29,023 nucleotides of DNA from DATDRM01 sp035291705 (GTDB taxonomy: Bacteria; Chloroflexota; Anaerolineae; Anaerolineales; UBA4823), in contig DATDRM010000198.1 in the NCBI GenBank assembly GCA_035291705.1, positions 1 through 29,023 on the forward strand, in the 5' to 3' direction. Below the pieces are notes generated by a model. It had not been told where the DNA came from. It ran no database searches and worked only from the letters and a program-made list of their open reading frames with translations. Made by a program: the position numbers and the translations under genes. This document shows, piece after piece, positions 1 to 7,005 of this stretch (positions are counted from its first letter, which is position 1; each line of letters begins with the position of its first letter).

Positions 1-1
1 C

Positions 2-478
2 CAACTGCGCATCAACCTGATAGCGGTGATCCAGACAGCGCGCGAAGTTTTACCACACATGATCAAGCGCCGGAGCGGACATATCGTCAATATGGCCTCC
101 ATGGCGGGACAGGTAGCCACGCCGACCTACACGGTGTACGCCGCCAGCAAGTTCGCCGTGCGGGGCTTCACGGAGGCGTTGCGGCGCGAAGTGGGGGTGT
201 ATGGTGTCCACGTCTCGGCGATCTACCCGGGAGGCGTGAAGACCGAGTTCGACGAGCACACCGGGGCCAAACGTAGAACGAGCAGAACTACACCGGCGTC
301 CCTGCGGCTGGATGCAGCAGAGGTCGCTCAGGCGGTTTTGAGCATCGTCCGGCGGCCGCGGCGAGGGTTGGTTATCCCCTGGCCGATGCGTTTCTCTGTA
401 TGGTTGAACGTCTTGTTCCCGGGGCTGGTGGATCGGATAATCGAACGGAACTTCACCCGGCCGGAGAGGGGACTTTAG
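2..478 (+). CDS. SDR-family oxidoreductase, 3' part (5' end outside window)
   Basis: This is a short-chain dehydrogenase/reductase that enters the window already in frame; its Rossmann nucleotide-binding N-terminus lies upstream. An in-frame GTG at 26 is internal, because the reading frame is open to base 2 and encodes the conserved 'INL' asparagine strand before it. Family landmarks visible in order are the active-site Asn (LRINLIAV), the Ser strand (IVNMASMAG), the catalytic YxxxK (YAASK) and the post-catalytic PGxxxT-type loop (YPGGVKTEF). The catalytic Asn-Ser-Tyr-Lys set is therefore complete. The tail is hydrophobic with a basic end (IPWPMRFSVWLNVLFPG), as in SDRs that associate with membranes. 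It should catalyse NAD(P)(H)-dependent oxidation or reduction of a small alcohol or ketone; the substrate cannot be read from sequence. It converges on the PNPOx-ClbS gene. Confidence 0.9.
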   Translation, partial: QLRINLIAVIQTAREVLPHMIKRRSGHIVNMASMAGQVATPTYTVYAASKFAVRGFTEALRREVGVYGVHVSAIYPGGVKTEFDEHTGAKRRTSRTTPASLRLDAAEVAQAVLSIVRRPRRGLVIPWPMRFSVWLNVLFPGLVDRIIERNFTRPERGL

Positions 479-522
479 GGAGCAAGGGAGCGGGGGAGTT
501 AGGGGGTAGGGGAGGAGGGGGG
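478..522 (+). repeat. G-run element with quadruplex-forming pattern
   Basis: Directly after the SDR stop codon the plus strand carries successive runs of three to six G at 478-480, 486-488, 492-496, 502-506, 509-512 and 517-522, separated by 2 to 5 bases. This fits the G3+N1-7 pattern of a possible G-quadruplex. The runs also recur at roughly 7-10 base steps, so it may be a decayed short tandem repeat. It lies in the spacer between two convergent genes. No T-tract hairpin is visible there. Confidence 0.5.
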
Positions 523-576
523 TTATTAACGACTTTATGGCAACAGTTCTGACGGGAACTGCCCGCCCCTCATAGT

Positions 577-1545
577 TCAGGCAATAGATTTACCGGCTGC
601 CCATGCTTCAATCTCCTGCCGGTGATCCTGGTAGTCATCTCCCAAAGATTTGACCGTCCTGGCGACGGTCGCTGCGCCTCCCCGGTGATGTTGGACGCCA
701 TAGTCTGCATCCCAAATGGAGGCATCGAGCGACACCAGGTATTGGATCAATTCCTCCTTGGAGGTGCTCAGCTCGGCGAGCATTACGTCTTTATCCTGGG
801 ATGCGTAGCGGGCGACGAGTTCTGCGTTGACGTTTTGGAAGTCATTCGCTGCGTCGGCATAGTAGAAAGGCGTTTGGCCTTGCTGGAGTCTCAGGCAGAC
901 TTCTCGCATGCACCGGTTCCATCCGATCAGGTGTGCCACGACGTCGCGGGGCGACCAGCCATTCATCGTTGATAGGAAAAGCGTCTCCGGCAGGGATTGA
1001 ATCAACGCTGCGAACTGCGTAAAGACTGCTTCGAACTGAGCTAAACGATATTCGGAGGCGGCTTGCTTGAACTCAGCAAGGGTCAAATTGAATATCTTGC
1101 CGAACCCGGCGACGTAGCGCGCCTTGACGGGTTGGATGCGGAACAACGAGAAATCTCCGAGTCCGAAGTTGGAGGCCGCCTGTGGAAGTTTCTGCAGGTA
1201 GACCGATTTAGCCTGATCGTAACCTGCATCGGTCCTGGATACCTCGATTGTTTCGCCTTGAATGGATACCCGCGCCAGCGTCTGCGGGTCTACCGCCCCG
1301 CGGTCGGTTTCGGCGCTCATCAGGCTGGAGCGAGAATCTTGCAGGATGTCGCGTGTATGCTGAGCCAGGCGGCTGATGTGAATGTAAAAGGAGGCGAAGT
1401 CGGGTGAGGCGGCGAACAAGACCATCGAAACGAACGGCGCGCTGTCGCGCAGTGTGCCGAAGGCGGCAATGCGCTGTTCTTGAATAAGACGGGCGAGGGT
1501 TTGGCGGGATTGGGTGTCCATTTTCAAAGTGTCTATCCGAGTCAT
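577..1545 (-). CDS. Two-domain protein: PNPOx-like split barrel fused to ClbS/DinB-like helical domain
   Basis: Residues about 10-165 resemble the pyridoxamine-5'-phosphate-oxidase-like (HugZ-type) FMN or heme-binding split barrel: an N-terminal helix (ARLIQEQRIAAFGTL), strand pairs around FVSMVLFAA, the 'HISRLAQHTRDIL' segment, and a late 'FSLFRIQPVKARYVAGFG' strand. Residues about 168-322 resemble the ClbS/DfsB branch of DinB-like four-helix proteins, with the signature WSPRDVVAHLIGWN and a terminal helix containing DDYQDHRQEIEAW. The start ATG overlaps the upstream antitoxin stop by 4 bases (ATGA, 1542-1545), so the two are probably translationally coupled. A second in-frame ATG lies at codon 9. 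The first domain could bind flavin and the second could act on or sequester a small electrophile, but no substrate is evident. Domain identity is fairly sure; function is not. Confidence 0.75.
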   Translation of the reverse strand: MTRIDTLKMDTQSRQTLARLIQEQRIAAFGTLRDSAPFVSMVLFAASPDFASFYIHISRLAQHTRDILQDSRSSLMSAETDRGAVDPQTLARVSIQGETIEVSRTDAGYDQAKSVYLQKLPQAASNFGLGDFSLFRIQPVKARYVAGFGKIFNLTLAEFKQAASEYRLAQFEAVFTQFAALIQSLPETLFLSTMNGWSPRDVVAHLIGWNRCMREVCLRLQQGQTPFYYADAANDFQNVNAELVARYASQDKDVMLAELSTSKEELIQYLVSLDASIWDADYGVQHHRGGAATVARTVKSLGDDYQDHRQEIEAWAAGKSIA

Positions 1546-1847
1546 CTCACAGCAACGAAGGTTCTCACTTCACGTTCGAGCCGATCTCCTAAGGTGTCCG
1601 CAGCCACATCCAGATCATAGTCCGTTTGCAGGCCCAACCAGAATTGAGGAGACGTGCCAAAGTAGCGGGCCAGGCGGAGGGCGGTATCGGCGGTGATCCT
1701 GCGCTTACCTAATACGATTTCGTTGATCCGGCGCGCATGGACGCCGATATCGAGCGCCAGGCGATTTTGGCTCAAGCCCATTGGCTTCAGGAATTCCTCT
1801 AGCAGGACTTCACCGGGGTGAATGGGATGTAACGTTTCTTCAGTCAT
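1542..1847 (-). CDS. higA: HigA-family addiction-module antitoxin-like XRE regulator (no toxin partner seen)
   Basis: The 101-residue protein has the full HigA/VapI layout: the lead 'HPIHPGEVLLEEFLKPMGLSQ', an XRE helix-turn-helix at about residues 22-60 (LSQNRLALDIGVHARRINEI), then 'RITADTALRLARYFGTSPQFWLGLQ'. The family represses its own promoter and neutralises a RelE-like HigB mRNase. HigB genes normally sit just upstream, but the upstream gene here encodes a DUF1801 protein and only 23 bases separate them, so no HigB is present on either side. The gene is embedded between unrelated cotranscribed genes and overlaps the next gene by ATGA. It is probably a solitary antitoxin reused as a regulator, or the survivor of a decayed toxin-antitoxin pair. 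Confidence 0.88.
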   Translation of the reverse strand: MTEETLHPIHPGEVLLEEFLKPMGLSQNRLALDIGVHARRINEIVLGKRRITADTALRLARYFGTSPQFWLGLQTDYDLDVAADTLGDRLEREVRTFVAVR

Positions 1848-1870
1848 ACCTCGATCTTCTATTCTTGATA

Positions 1871-2236
1871 TCAGTGGGTCATCGAAGCAACCGCTGCTTC
1901 TAGAAGAGATCGTACACCGGGGGACTCAATGTCCGTGGCGGTCTTAATTTTGACATGCCGGGCCCGCTTGCCCGTACCGGTAAGCAATCCTCGCGGATCG
2001 GGCAATTGTGCCCCCTGGCTGAAGATCAAATTCACGTAGGATATATAGGGCGCGATGGCGCAGATCAGGTCGGCGTATTTGAGACCGAAGCCGTAGGCGA
2101 TGATCTTAGACGGCGAGTCGACCTGTTCGATGGCATCCGGGATGACCGCGAGCACTACGGCGCGGGTCTTCAGCACGAGCTGGCGCATTTCAGGGTTGTA
2201 TGATTTTAGAAAATCCTCAACGGTTGAATCGCTCAT
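1871..2236 (-). CDS. DUF1801 / YdhG-like protein
   Basis: The 121-residue protein matches the DUF1801 pattern: an N-terminal helix pair (VEDFLKSYNPEMRQLVLKTRAVV), a middle 'IPDAIEQVDSPSKIIAYGFG' segment, and a 'CAIAPYISYVNLIFSQGAQLPDP' strand region before 'KIKTATDIESPGVRSLLEAAV'. Biochemical function of the family is not established. The start has a good Shine-Dalgarno (AAGGA, 6 bases upstream of the ATG). It follows the Fe-S protein stop by 20 bases and precedes the antitoxin by 23, so it is likely in one transcript with both. The family often occurs in stress-related or accessory clusters; nothing here fixes a substrate. Confidence 0.75.
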   Translation of the reverse strand: MSDSTVEDFLKSYNPEMRQLVLKTRAVVLAVIPDAIEQVDSPSKIIAYGFGLKYADLICAIAPYISYVNLIFSQGAQLPDPRGLLTGTGKRARHVKIKTATDIESPGVRSLLEAAVASMTH

Positions 2237-2256
2237 CTTGGTTCCTTGGAGGTAAC

Positions 2257-3207
2257 CTATTGTATGTGTTGCATCAACTCCAAAATCTCCAGCGGCTCCC
2301 CTTTCGCCGGGGCGCGCCGCAGGGACAGTGCGCCTTGCTCACAATGGCTGACGCACACCCCGCAGCCCATGCACAGGGTTTCGTCGACTGCGGCATAGCC
2401 ACCCGTGACCGTCAAGGCAAAGAACTGGCAGGTTTCTATGCAATCGCCGCAGCCAATACACAGGTCTTTGTCCACGGTGTTGAGGTAGCCTGAGGTGGCC
2501 AGCATGGGGGTGCCGCGCTGGTGAGCCTGCATGGCTCCACAGCAACAGGCGCAGCAATTACAGATGGCGTAGAAGCGCCCCAGCATGGCGTCCTTGAAGA
2601 AGGCGTGGTGCACGTGGCCGCGCTCGTCTTCGGCGCGCAGGATGTCGACCGCTTCCGCCGGGCTGATCCAGCGCGAGCGCTGCGGGATGTGCTCGGCGAC
2701 GAAGCTGGCGAACGGCTCACCCACTACCAGGCAAACGTCGAGCGGCAGGCAGGGATCGGAGCGCGCCGAGCGGCAGGGGCACTGCAGGGCGATGATATGG
2801 TCCGGGTTTTGGAGCACGATGTCACGGGCGCGGGCGTAGGGGATAACCTGCTCCAGGTTTGTCAGGCGAATGTTTTCCCGCACGGTGACCAGCTGGGTGG
2901 CGGCAGACAGCGGCACCACCTTGCCGTGGTAAGTGTCGGCGAAGGCCAGGTTGGCAGGCTTCGGGGAGGCGCCATTGTCTGATGGGCGGGGTGGGAAGAG
3001 GCGCGACCACCAGCCAGCAATGCGGGCGATAGTCGGGGAGAGCGGGTGCTCTCCGACGCCGATGCCGATGTATAGATAAGGCCAACGCCCATAGACATAG
3101 CCATGCAAGAAATCGAACAGGCGGTAACCGGGGGTGTGGCGGCCAGCGTGGGCGAATGAGCGGGTAGAGGGCTGGATCAGGGAAAGCCGTTTGCGTTGCA
3201 TTCTCAT
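2257..3207 (-). CDS. Cysteine-rich 4Fe-4S (2x ferredoxin) protein
   Basis: The 316-residue protein carries two consecutive C-terminal ferredoxin motifs, CxxCxxCxxxC at residues 250-260 (CIGCGDCIETC) and 279-289 (CMGCGVCVSHC), each expected to hold one [4Fe-4S] cluster. Two further cysteine groups precede them: C143/C145/C153/C159 (QCPCRS..DPC..DVC) and a dense cluster at 216-223 (CNCCACCC). These may bind extra clusters or another metal. No signal peptide or convincing membrane span is seen, although residues about 35-55 (HGYVYGRWPYLYIGIG) are hydrophobic. It probably transfers electrons in the cytoplasm; a redox partner is not obvious nearby. Its start follows a large hairpin (3222-3257). 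The whole-protein family looks like anaerobe-type ferredoxin proteins, so a role in low-potential metabolism is inferred only. Confidence 0.8.
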   Translation of the reverse strand: MRMQRKRLSLIQPSTRSFAHAGRHTPGYRLFDFLHGYVYGRWPYLYIGIGVGEHPLSPTIARIAGWWSRLFPPRPSDNGASPKPANLAFADTYHGKVVPLSAATQLVTVRENIRLTNLEQVIPYARARDIVLQNPDHIIALQCPCRSARSDPCLPLDVCLVVGEPFASFVAEHIPQRSRWISPAEAVDILRAEDERGHVHHAFFKDAMLGRFYAICNCCACCCGAMQAHQRGTPMLATSGYLNTVDKDLCIGCGDCIETCQFFALTVTGGYAAVDETLCMGCGVCVSHCEQGALSLRRAPAKGEPLEILELMQHIQ

Positions 3208-3221
3208 CTCAAAGGGCAGTT

Positions 3222-3257
3222 GATCAATACGCCCTCCAGTAGGGGAGGGCGTTGATC
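3222..3257 (-). other. Strong inverted repeat between coiled-coil and Fe-S genes
   Basis: GATCAA+CGCCCTCC (3222-3227 and 3230-3237, interrupted by two bases TA) pairs with GGAGGGCG+TTGATC (3244-3257), giving 14 base pairs with a 2-base bulge and a 6-base loop. It occupies most of the 57-base spacer between two co-directional genes. No U-tract follows on the minus strand, so it is not a classic intrinsic terminator; a processing or stabilising stem, a leaky terminator, or an attenuator are possible. Confidence 0.65.
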
Positions 3258-3264
3258 CAGGCGA

Positions 3265-3723
3265 TTATGCTTCTGGTTTTTGGGAGTCATGCAAGACGCG
3301 GATGCCGTTACGTACCTCGTTAATGAGACGCTCGAGTTCCATCTCCAGATTGGTCAGCTTTTCGATGGTATAGTGATCTGCCTCGCGGCGGGTCTGCTCT
3401 GCATCAGCAATGATTTGGGCGGTCATTAGCTCGGCGCGCCCCTGGGCAGACTGCACGATGGCATCGCGCTCGACCATTTGCTCGCCCTTCTCGCGCGCCA
3501 GGGCCAGCGTGCGGTTGGCTTCCTCCTGGGCCTGTGCGAGGATGCGGTCGCGTTCTGACGTGACTTTCTGGGCTTTTTTGACTTCATCCGGGATCGCAAC
3601 CCGCATTTGGTCGATCAGATCTAACATGCGATCCTCGTCCACGATCACGTTATGCGTGAACGGGATGGCGCGGCTTTCGTTGAAGAGTTCTTCCAGGCGG
3701 TCAATCAGGTGCAAGATGTCCAT
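3265..3723 (-). CDS. Coiled-coil protein resembling F0 subunit b / DivIVA stalks
   Basis: The 152-residue protein is almost entirely charged helix: residues about 55-140 (KKAQKVTSERDRILAQAQEE onward) form an uninterrupted coiled coil rich in Ala, Glu, Arg and Gln. It resembles the stalk of ATP-synthase subunit b, but there is no N-terminal membrane helix and no other atp gene nearby, so subunit b is unlikely. The start at 3723 has a strong Shine-Dalgarno (GGAGGG, 6 bases upstream). It sits directly after coaD and may have its own promoter. Such proteins next to coaD are familiar in Chloroflexota, but I know of no assigned function. A scaffolding or DivIVA-like role is a guess. Confidence 0.7.
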   Translation of the reverse strand: MDILHLIDRLEELFNESRAIPFTHNVIVDEDRMLDLIDQMRVAIPDEVKKAQKVTSERDRILAQAQEEANRTLALAREKGEQMVERDAIVQSAQGRAELMTAQIIADAEQTRREADHYTIEKLTNLEMELERLINEVRNGIRVLHDSQKPEA

Positions 3724-3774
3724 CGGGTCCCTCCGCGAGCAGCGGATGCTCTTTAGAAGAGTTTGAGTGAATTA

Positions 3775-3803
3775 AGGTTACACGCGATTAGTCTTATAGT
3801 CAA
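3775..3803 (-). promoter_or_regulatory. Candidate sigma-70 promoter upstream of the coiled-coil gene
   Basis: On the minus strand TTGACT (3798-3803) is followed, after a 17-base spacer, by TAACCT (3775-3780). The -35 box matches five of six consensus bases, the -10 only three of six. It would start transcription about 45 bases upstream of the ATG at 3723, immediately past the coaD stop. Confidence 0.3.
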
Positions 3804-3810
3804 GTGGTCG

Positions 3811-4335
3811 TTAATCACGCATTGAAGTGGTCGGGACGATCTGCTGGCTGTCACCCAGCTCACCGAAGCGCGCCCGCAAGGCGGCTTCAACATGGGCCGG
3901 CACCATGCTGGTCACGTCGCCTCCCAGGGAGGCGATCTCGCGCACTGTCGAGCTGGACAGGAAGGTGTGCTCCTCGTTGGTGATCAGAGCCACTGTTTCG
4001 ATGCTTGGGGCCAGGCGGTGGTTGGCAAGCGCAGAACGGAACTCGTACTCGAAATCAGAGAAAACGCGCAGGCCGCGCACGATCACCTGGGCGCCGATCC
4101 GCTGGCAGAGCTCCACCGTCAGCCCGCTGTAGCCCATGACGGAGATCTTGGCATCGCCGGCAAATGTCTGGCTGACCAGCGCGATGCGCTTCTCAGGCGG
4201 AAAAAGCAGGGATTTGAGGGGACGGTCATACACCGCCACGATGACTTCGTCGAAAAGATGCGCGGCACGCCGCGCGATATCGATATGTCCAAAATGGATG
4301 GGGTCAAATGTACCCGGCAATACGGCTCGAACCAT
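3811..4335 (-). CDS. coaD: Phosphopantetheine adenylyltransferase (CoA biosynthesis)
   Basis: The enzyme catalyses ATP + 4'-phosphopantetheine to dephospho-CoA + pyrophosphate, the penultimate step of CoA synthesis, in the cytoplasm. The nucleotidyltransferase signature GTFDPIHFGH (residues 8-17) contains the HxGH ATP-binding motif. Further family landmarks are 'VIVRGLRVFSDFEYEF' (usual RGLR..DFEYE) and 'FLSSSTVREIASLGGDV' (usual SSS-VRE). At 174 residues it is slightly longer than the usual 160, through a short C-terminal tail. The ATG has a GAGGA Shine-Dalgarno 5 bases upstream. It lies 74 bases downstream of recG. A perfect TTGACA at 4377-4382 on this strand lacks a properly spaced -10. 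Assignment is firm. Confidence 0.97.
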   Translation of the reverse strand: MVRAVLPGTFDPIHFGHIDIARRAAHLFDEVIVAVYDRPLKSLLFPPEKRIALVSQTFAGDAKISVMGYSGLTVELCQRIGAQVIVRGLRVFSDFEYEFRSALANHRLAPSIETVALITNEEHTFLSSSTVREIASLGGDVTSMVPAHVEAALRARFGELGDSQQIVPTTSMRD

Positions 4336-4409
4336 AATTCCTCGTTGATGTTAGGGTGCAATTATTGGGCCAGAATTGTCAAGGTGGAACCTATTCGAAT
4401 TAATCTGTT

Positions 4410-6959
4410 TTAACTGATATCCCCTTTAGCGGCTTGCATACCGCCACTTTCGGAGCCGATCAGGAGCGCGGCCAAAGCCTGGTGTTCGGGGAGCACCAAG
4501 TCAGGGTCGTGTTCAAACAGCGCCCGGGCGGAGTGCTGGGCTTTTTCGATCAATTGGACGTCGGTCAGGCTGGCCAGGCGCAGTCCTTGGGTGTAGCCGG
4601 ATTGGCGCGTGCCCAGGAAATCACCGGGGCCGCGCTGCTCCAGGTCGCGCTCGGCTAAGACGAAGCCATCGTTGGTCTCCACCATGGCGGAAAGGCGTTC
4701 GTTCTCGGCGGAGTCGTCCGTTTCAGGGATGAGCAGGCAATAGGCTTGCTCCTGGCCGCGCCCCACTCGCCCGCGGAACTGGTGCAGCTGGGCCAACCCA
4801 AAGCGGTTGGCGCCCTCGATCAGCATGACAGTGGCATTCGGCACATCCACGCCAACTTCCACGACTGAAGTAGAGACCAGGATGTTATTCTCTCCATCCC
4901 GGAAGCGGGTCATGACCTCATCTTTCTCGTCCGGCCGCAGGCGGCCGTGCATCAAGCCCAGTTTAAGCTGCGGGAAGACCTGGCTTTGCAGGCGTTGGTG
5001 TTCTTCCACCGCAGCCCGGCCTCCGTCGGGAGAGCCTTCGACTGGCTCTTTATCCCCCTCCTCAACCAGGGGATAAATAATGAAAGCCTGACGCCCCCGC
5101 TCCACCTGGCTGCGGATCAAGGAATAGGCGCGTTCTCGTTCGCGCGGGAGCAGCACATGGGTGTTGACTGCCTGACGGCCGGGAGGCATTTCGTCCATCA
5201 CCAGCAGGTCCAGGTCGCCATAAACAGTCAAGGCCAGCGAGCGGGGAATAGGGGTGGCGGTCATCACCATCAAGTGTGGATCGCGACCCTTCTGGCGCAG
5301 GGCGGCGCGCTGTTCAACGCCGAAGCGGTGTTGCTCATCGATGATGGCCAATTGCAGGTCGGCAAAAGCCACCGGCTCTTCGATCAAGGCGTGCGTGCCG
5401 ATGACAAGTTTGATCTCGCCATTAGCCAGGCCATCGCGGATGGCGCGCTTCTCGCTTTCTGGTGTATAACCAACCATCAGACACATCTGGGTTTCTGACA
5501 AGACACCATCTTCGCCGGTAAGCAGCCGCTGCAGGTTAGCGTAATGTTGTTCCGCCAATACGCTGGTGGGAGCCATCAAAGCTGCCTGTGGTCCGTGAGA
5601 GACCACCATGGCGATCGCCAGAGCAGCGATCACCGTTTTGCCCGAACCGACATCACCCTGCAGCAGGCGGTTCATTGGGTGTCCGCTGGCCAGGTCTGTA
5701 CGCACCTCTTCCAGGGCATGCTGCTGGGCGTTGGTGAGCGTGAAGGGTAGACGTGCCACCTGGGCCTCCAGCCAGCCCTGGGAGGTTTCGAAGACGCGCG
5801 CCGTGCGCTCTTGCCAGGCGCGTTTCTGGCTGAACATGCCCAGCTGCAAGAGGAAAATCTCGTCAAAAGTTAGGCGGTGTCGGGCGACTTTGAGCTGCTC
5901 CCACGAGTCGGGGAAGTGGATTTGCAGCAGGGCGGTAGTCAGGTCGACTAAATCGGCGGAACGGCGCAAGCCCTTAGGTAAAGGGTCTGGCACGCGCGGC
6001 GCCCAGTAGGTAACTACCTGGTGCATTAAGCGGCGCAACCAGCGCTGAGTGATATTGGCAGAGAGAGAATAGACCGGTACGATGCGGTTGGTGTGCAGGT
6101 TCTGCTGTTCCAGTTGCTCGATCTCGGGGTTGTTCATCACCAAGCGACCCAGGTATTGGTCAACCTTCCCAGATAGCACAACCTGCACGCCGTTGCGCAG
6201 GCGCTTACCAATCCATGGCTGATTGAACCAGGTGAGGCGCAGGGCTCCTGTGGAGTCACTGACCACGGCTTCGGTGATCGTGGCGCGACCGCTGCGCACT
6301 GGCCGGTTGGCAACACTCTGCACGCTGGCGATGACAGTCACCTCTTCGCCATACCACAGGCGGTTGATCGGCTTGAGGCGAGAGTAGTCATCGTAACGGC
6401 GGGGGAAGTAATACAGCATATCCCCCAATGTCTCGAGTCCCAGGCGCTTGAGAGTCATTCCGTGGCGCGGACCCACGCCGGGCAGGACGGTAACCGATGC
6501 GTTGAGCGCGGCTGGTGGGGAAGCTGGTGGGGGTGTTGGCTGGGCATGCCTGGGTTGGAGGGCAGGTTCAGCTGGCTCTGCCTTTTCCAGAGCTCCTTCT
6601 TTCACCTCAACTTCGATATCGATCTCCACCTGTTCATCGGCTGGAGCAGCCGCAGCGGGCTGCTGCTCTGGTTCGGTGACAGGGGAGATAACCGTTGAAG
6701 TTTCCACTTCCGTTCCACGTTGGATGCGCCGCCACAAGCCTTGTAAGACTTCCTGGCGGGAAGCGGCGCTCAAGTGATGGTAATCTCGCAAGCGGGAGAT
6801 GACAGCCGAGATCAATTCTTCTGGCAGACCGTCGGCGCGCGCTTCCGCCTCCCAGGGATCCAGCATACGTCCCAGGCCGCCTACTACGGCGCGGTTGTCG
6901 TAGCCGCGTTCGGACTCCAGTTTGAAGAATTTTTGTAATTTTTGCAAAGAGGGATTCAT
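4410..6959 (-). CDS. recG: ATP-dependent DNA helicase RecG
   Basis: RecG remodels stalled replication forks and Holliday junctions. Residues about 155-300 hold the wedge/OB domain (start VTVLPGVGPRHG, then LGDMLYYFPRRYDDYSRL). The helicase core follows: Walker A GDVGSGKT (435-442), DEQH box (541-544), TATPIPRSLALT, the VSTSVVEVGVDVP strand and the LHQFRGRVGRG arginine-finger motif. I chose the ATG at 6959 (849 residues) because an in-frame TTG at 7001 would add 14 residues unlike the family and sits only 5 bases from the upstream stop. Ahead of the RecG core is an N-terminal helical region (1-85) and an Ala/Pro/Glu-rich linker (about 88-152), an extension absent from E. coli RecG. It follows the fak/degV genes, as recG often does in Firmicutes. 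Confidence 0.97.
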   Translation of the reverse strand: MNPSLQKLQKFFKLESERGYDNRAVVGGLGRMLDPWEAEARADGLPEELISAVISRLRDYHHLSAASRQEVLQGLWRRIQRGTEVETSTVISPVTEPEQQPAAAAPADEQVEIDIEVEVKEGALEKAEPAEPALQPRHAQPTPPPASPPAALNASVTVLPGVGPRHGMTLKRLGLETLGDMLYYFPRRYDDYSRLKPINRLWYGEEVTVIASVQSVANRPVRSGRATITEAVVSDSTGALRLTWFNQPWIGKRLRNGVQVVLSGKVDQYLGRLVMNNPEIEQLEQQNLHTNRIVPVYSLSANITQRWLRRLMHQVVTYWAPRVPDPLPKGLRRSADLVDLTTALLQIHFPDSWEQLKVARHRLTFDEIFLLQLGMFSQKRAWQERTARVFETSQGWLEAQVARLPFTLTNAQQHALEEVRTDLASGHPMNRLLQGDVGSGKTVIAALAIAMVVSHGPQAALMAPTSVLAEQHYANLQRLLTGEDGVLSETQMCLMVGYTPESEKRAIRDGLANGEIKLVIGTHALIEEPVAFADLQLAIIDEQHRFGVEQRAALRQKGRDPHLMVMTATPIPRSLALTVYGDLDLLVMDEMPPGRQAVNTHVLLPRERERAYSLIRSQVERGRQAFIIYPLVEEGDKEPVEGSPDGGRAAVEEHQRLQSQVFPQLKLGLMHGRLRPDEKDEVMTRFRDGENNILVSTSVVEVGVDVPNATVMLIEGANRFGLAQLHQFRGRVGRGQEQAYCLLIPETDDSAENERLSAMVETNDGFVLAERDLEQRGPGDFLGTRQSGYTQGLRLASLTDVQLIEKAQHSARALFEHDPDLVLPEHQALAALLIGSESGGMQAAKGDIS

Positions 6960-7005
6960 CTGAGTTATTTTACCAGGATAGTATCCCCCACACTTAGCCA
7001 ATTCG

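Noticed and set aside
1542..2236. A complete HigBA toxin-antitoxin system
   Set aside because: The gene upstream of higA encodes a DUF1801 protein with no RelE/HigB motif, and no other small frame is present there.
3265..3723. ATP synthase subunit b
   Set aside because: Coiled coil only; there is no N-terminal membrane helix and no other atp genes nearby.
4377..4382. Promoter for coaD based on a perfect TTGACA on the minus strand
   Set aside because: No acceptable -10 box occurs at 15-19 bases, so a promoter cannot be supported.
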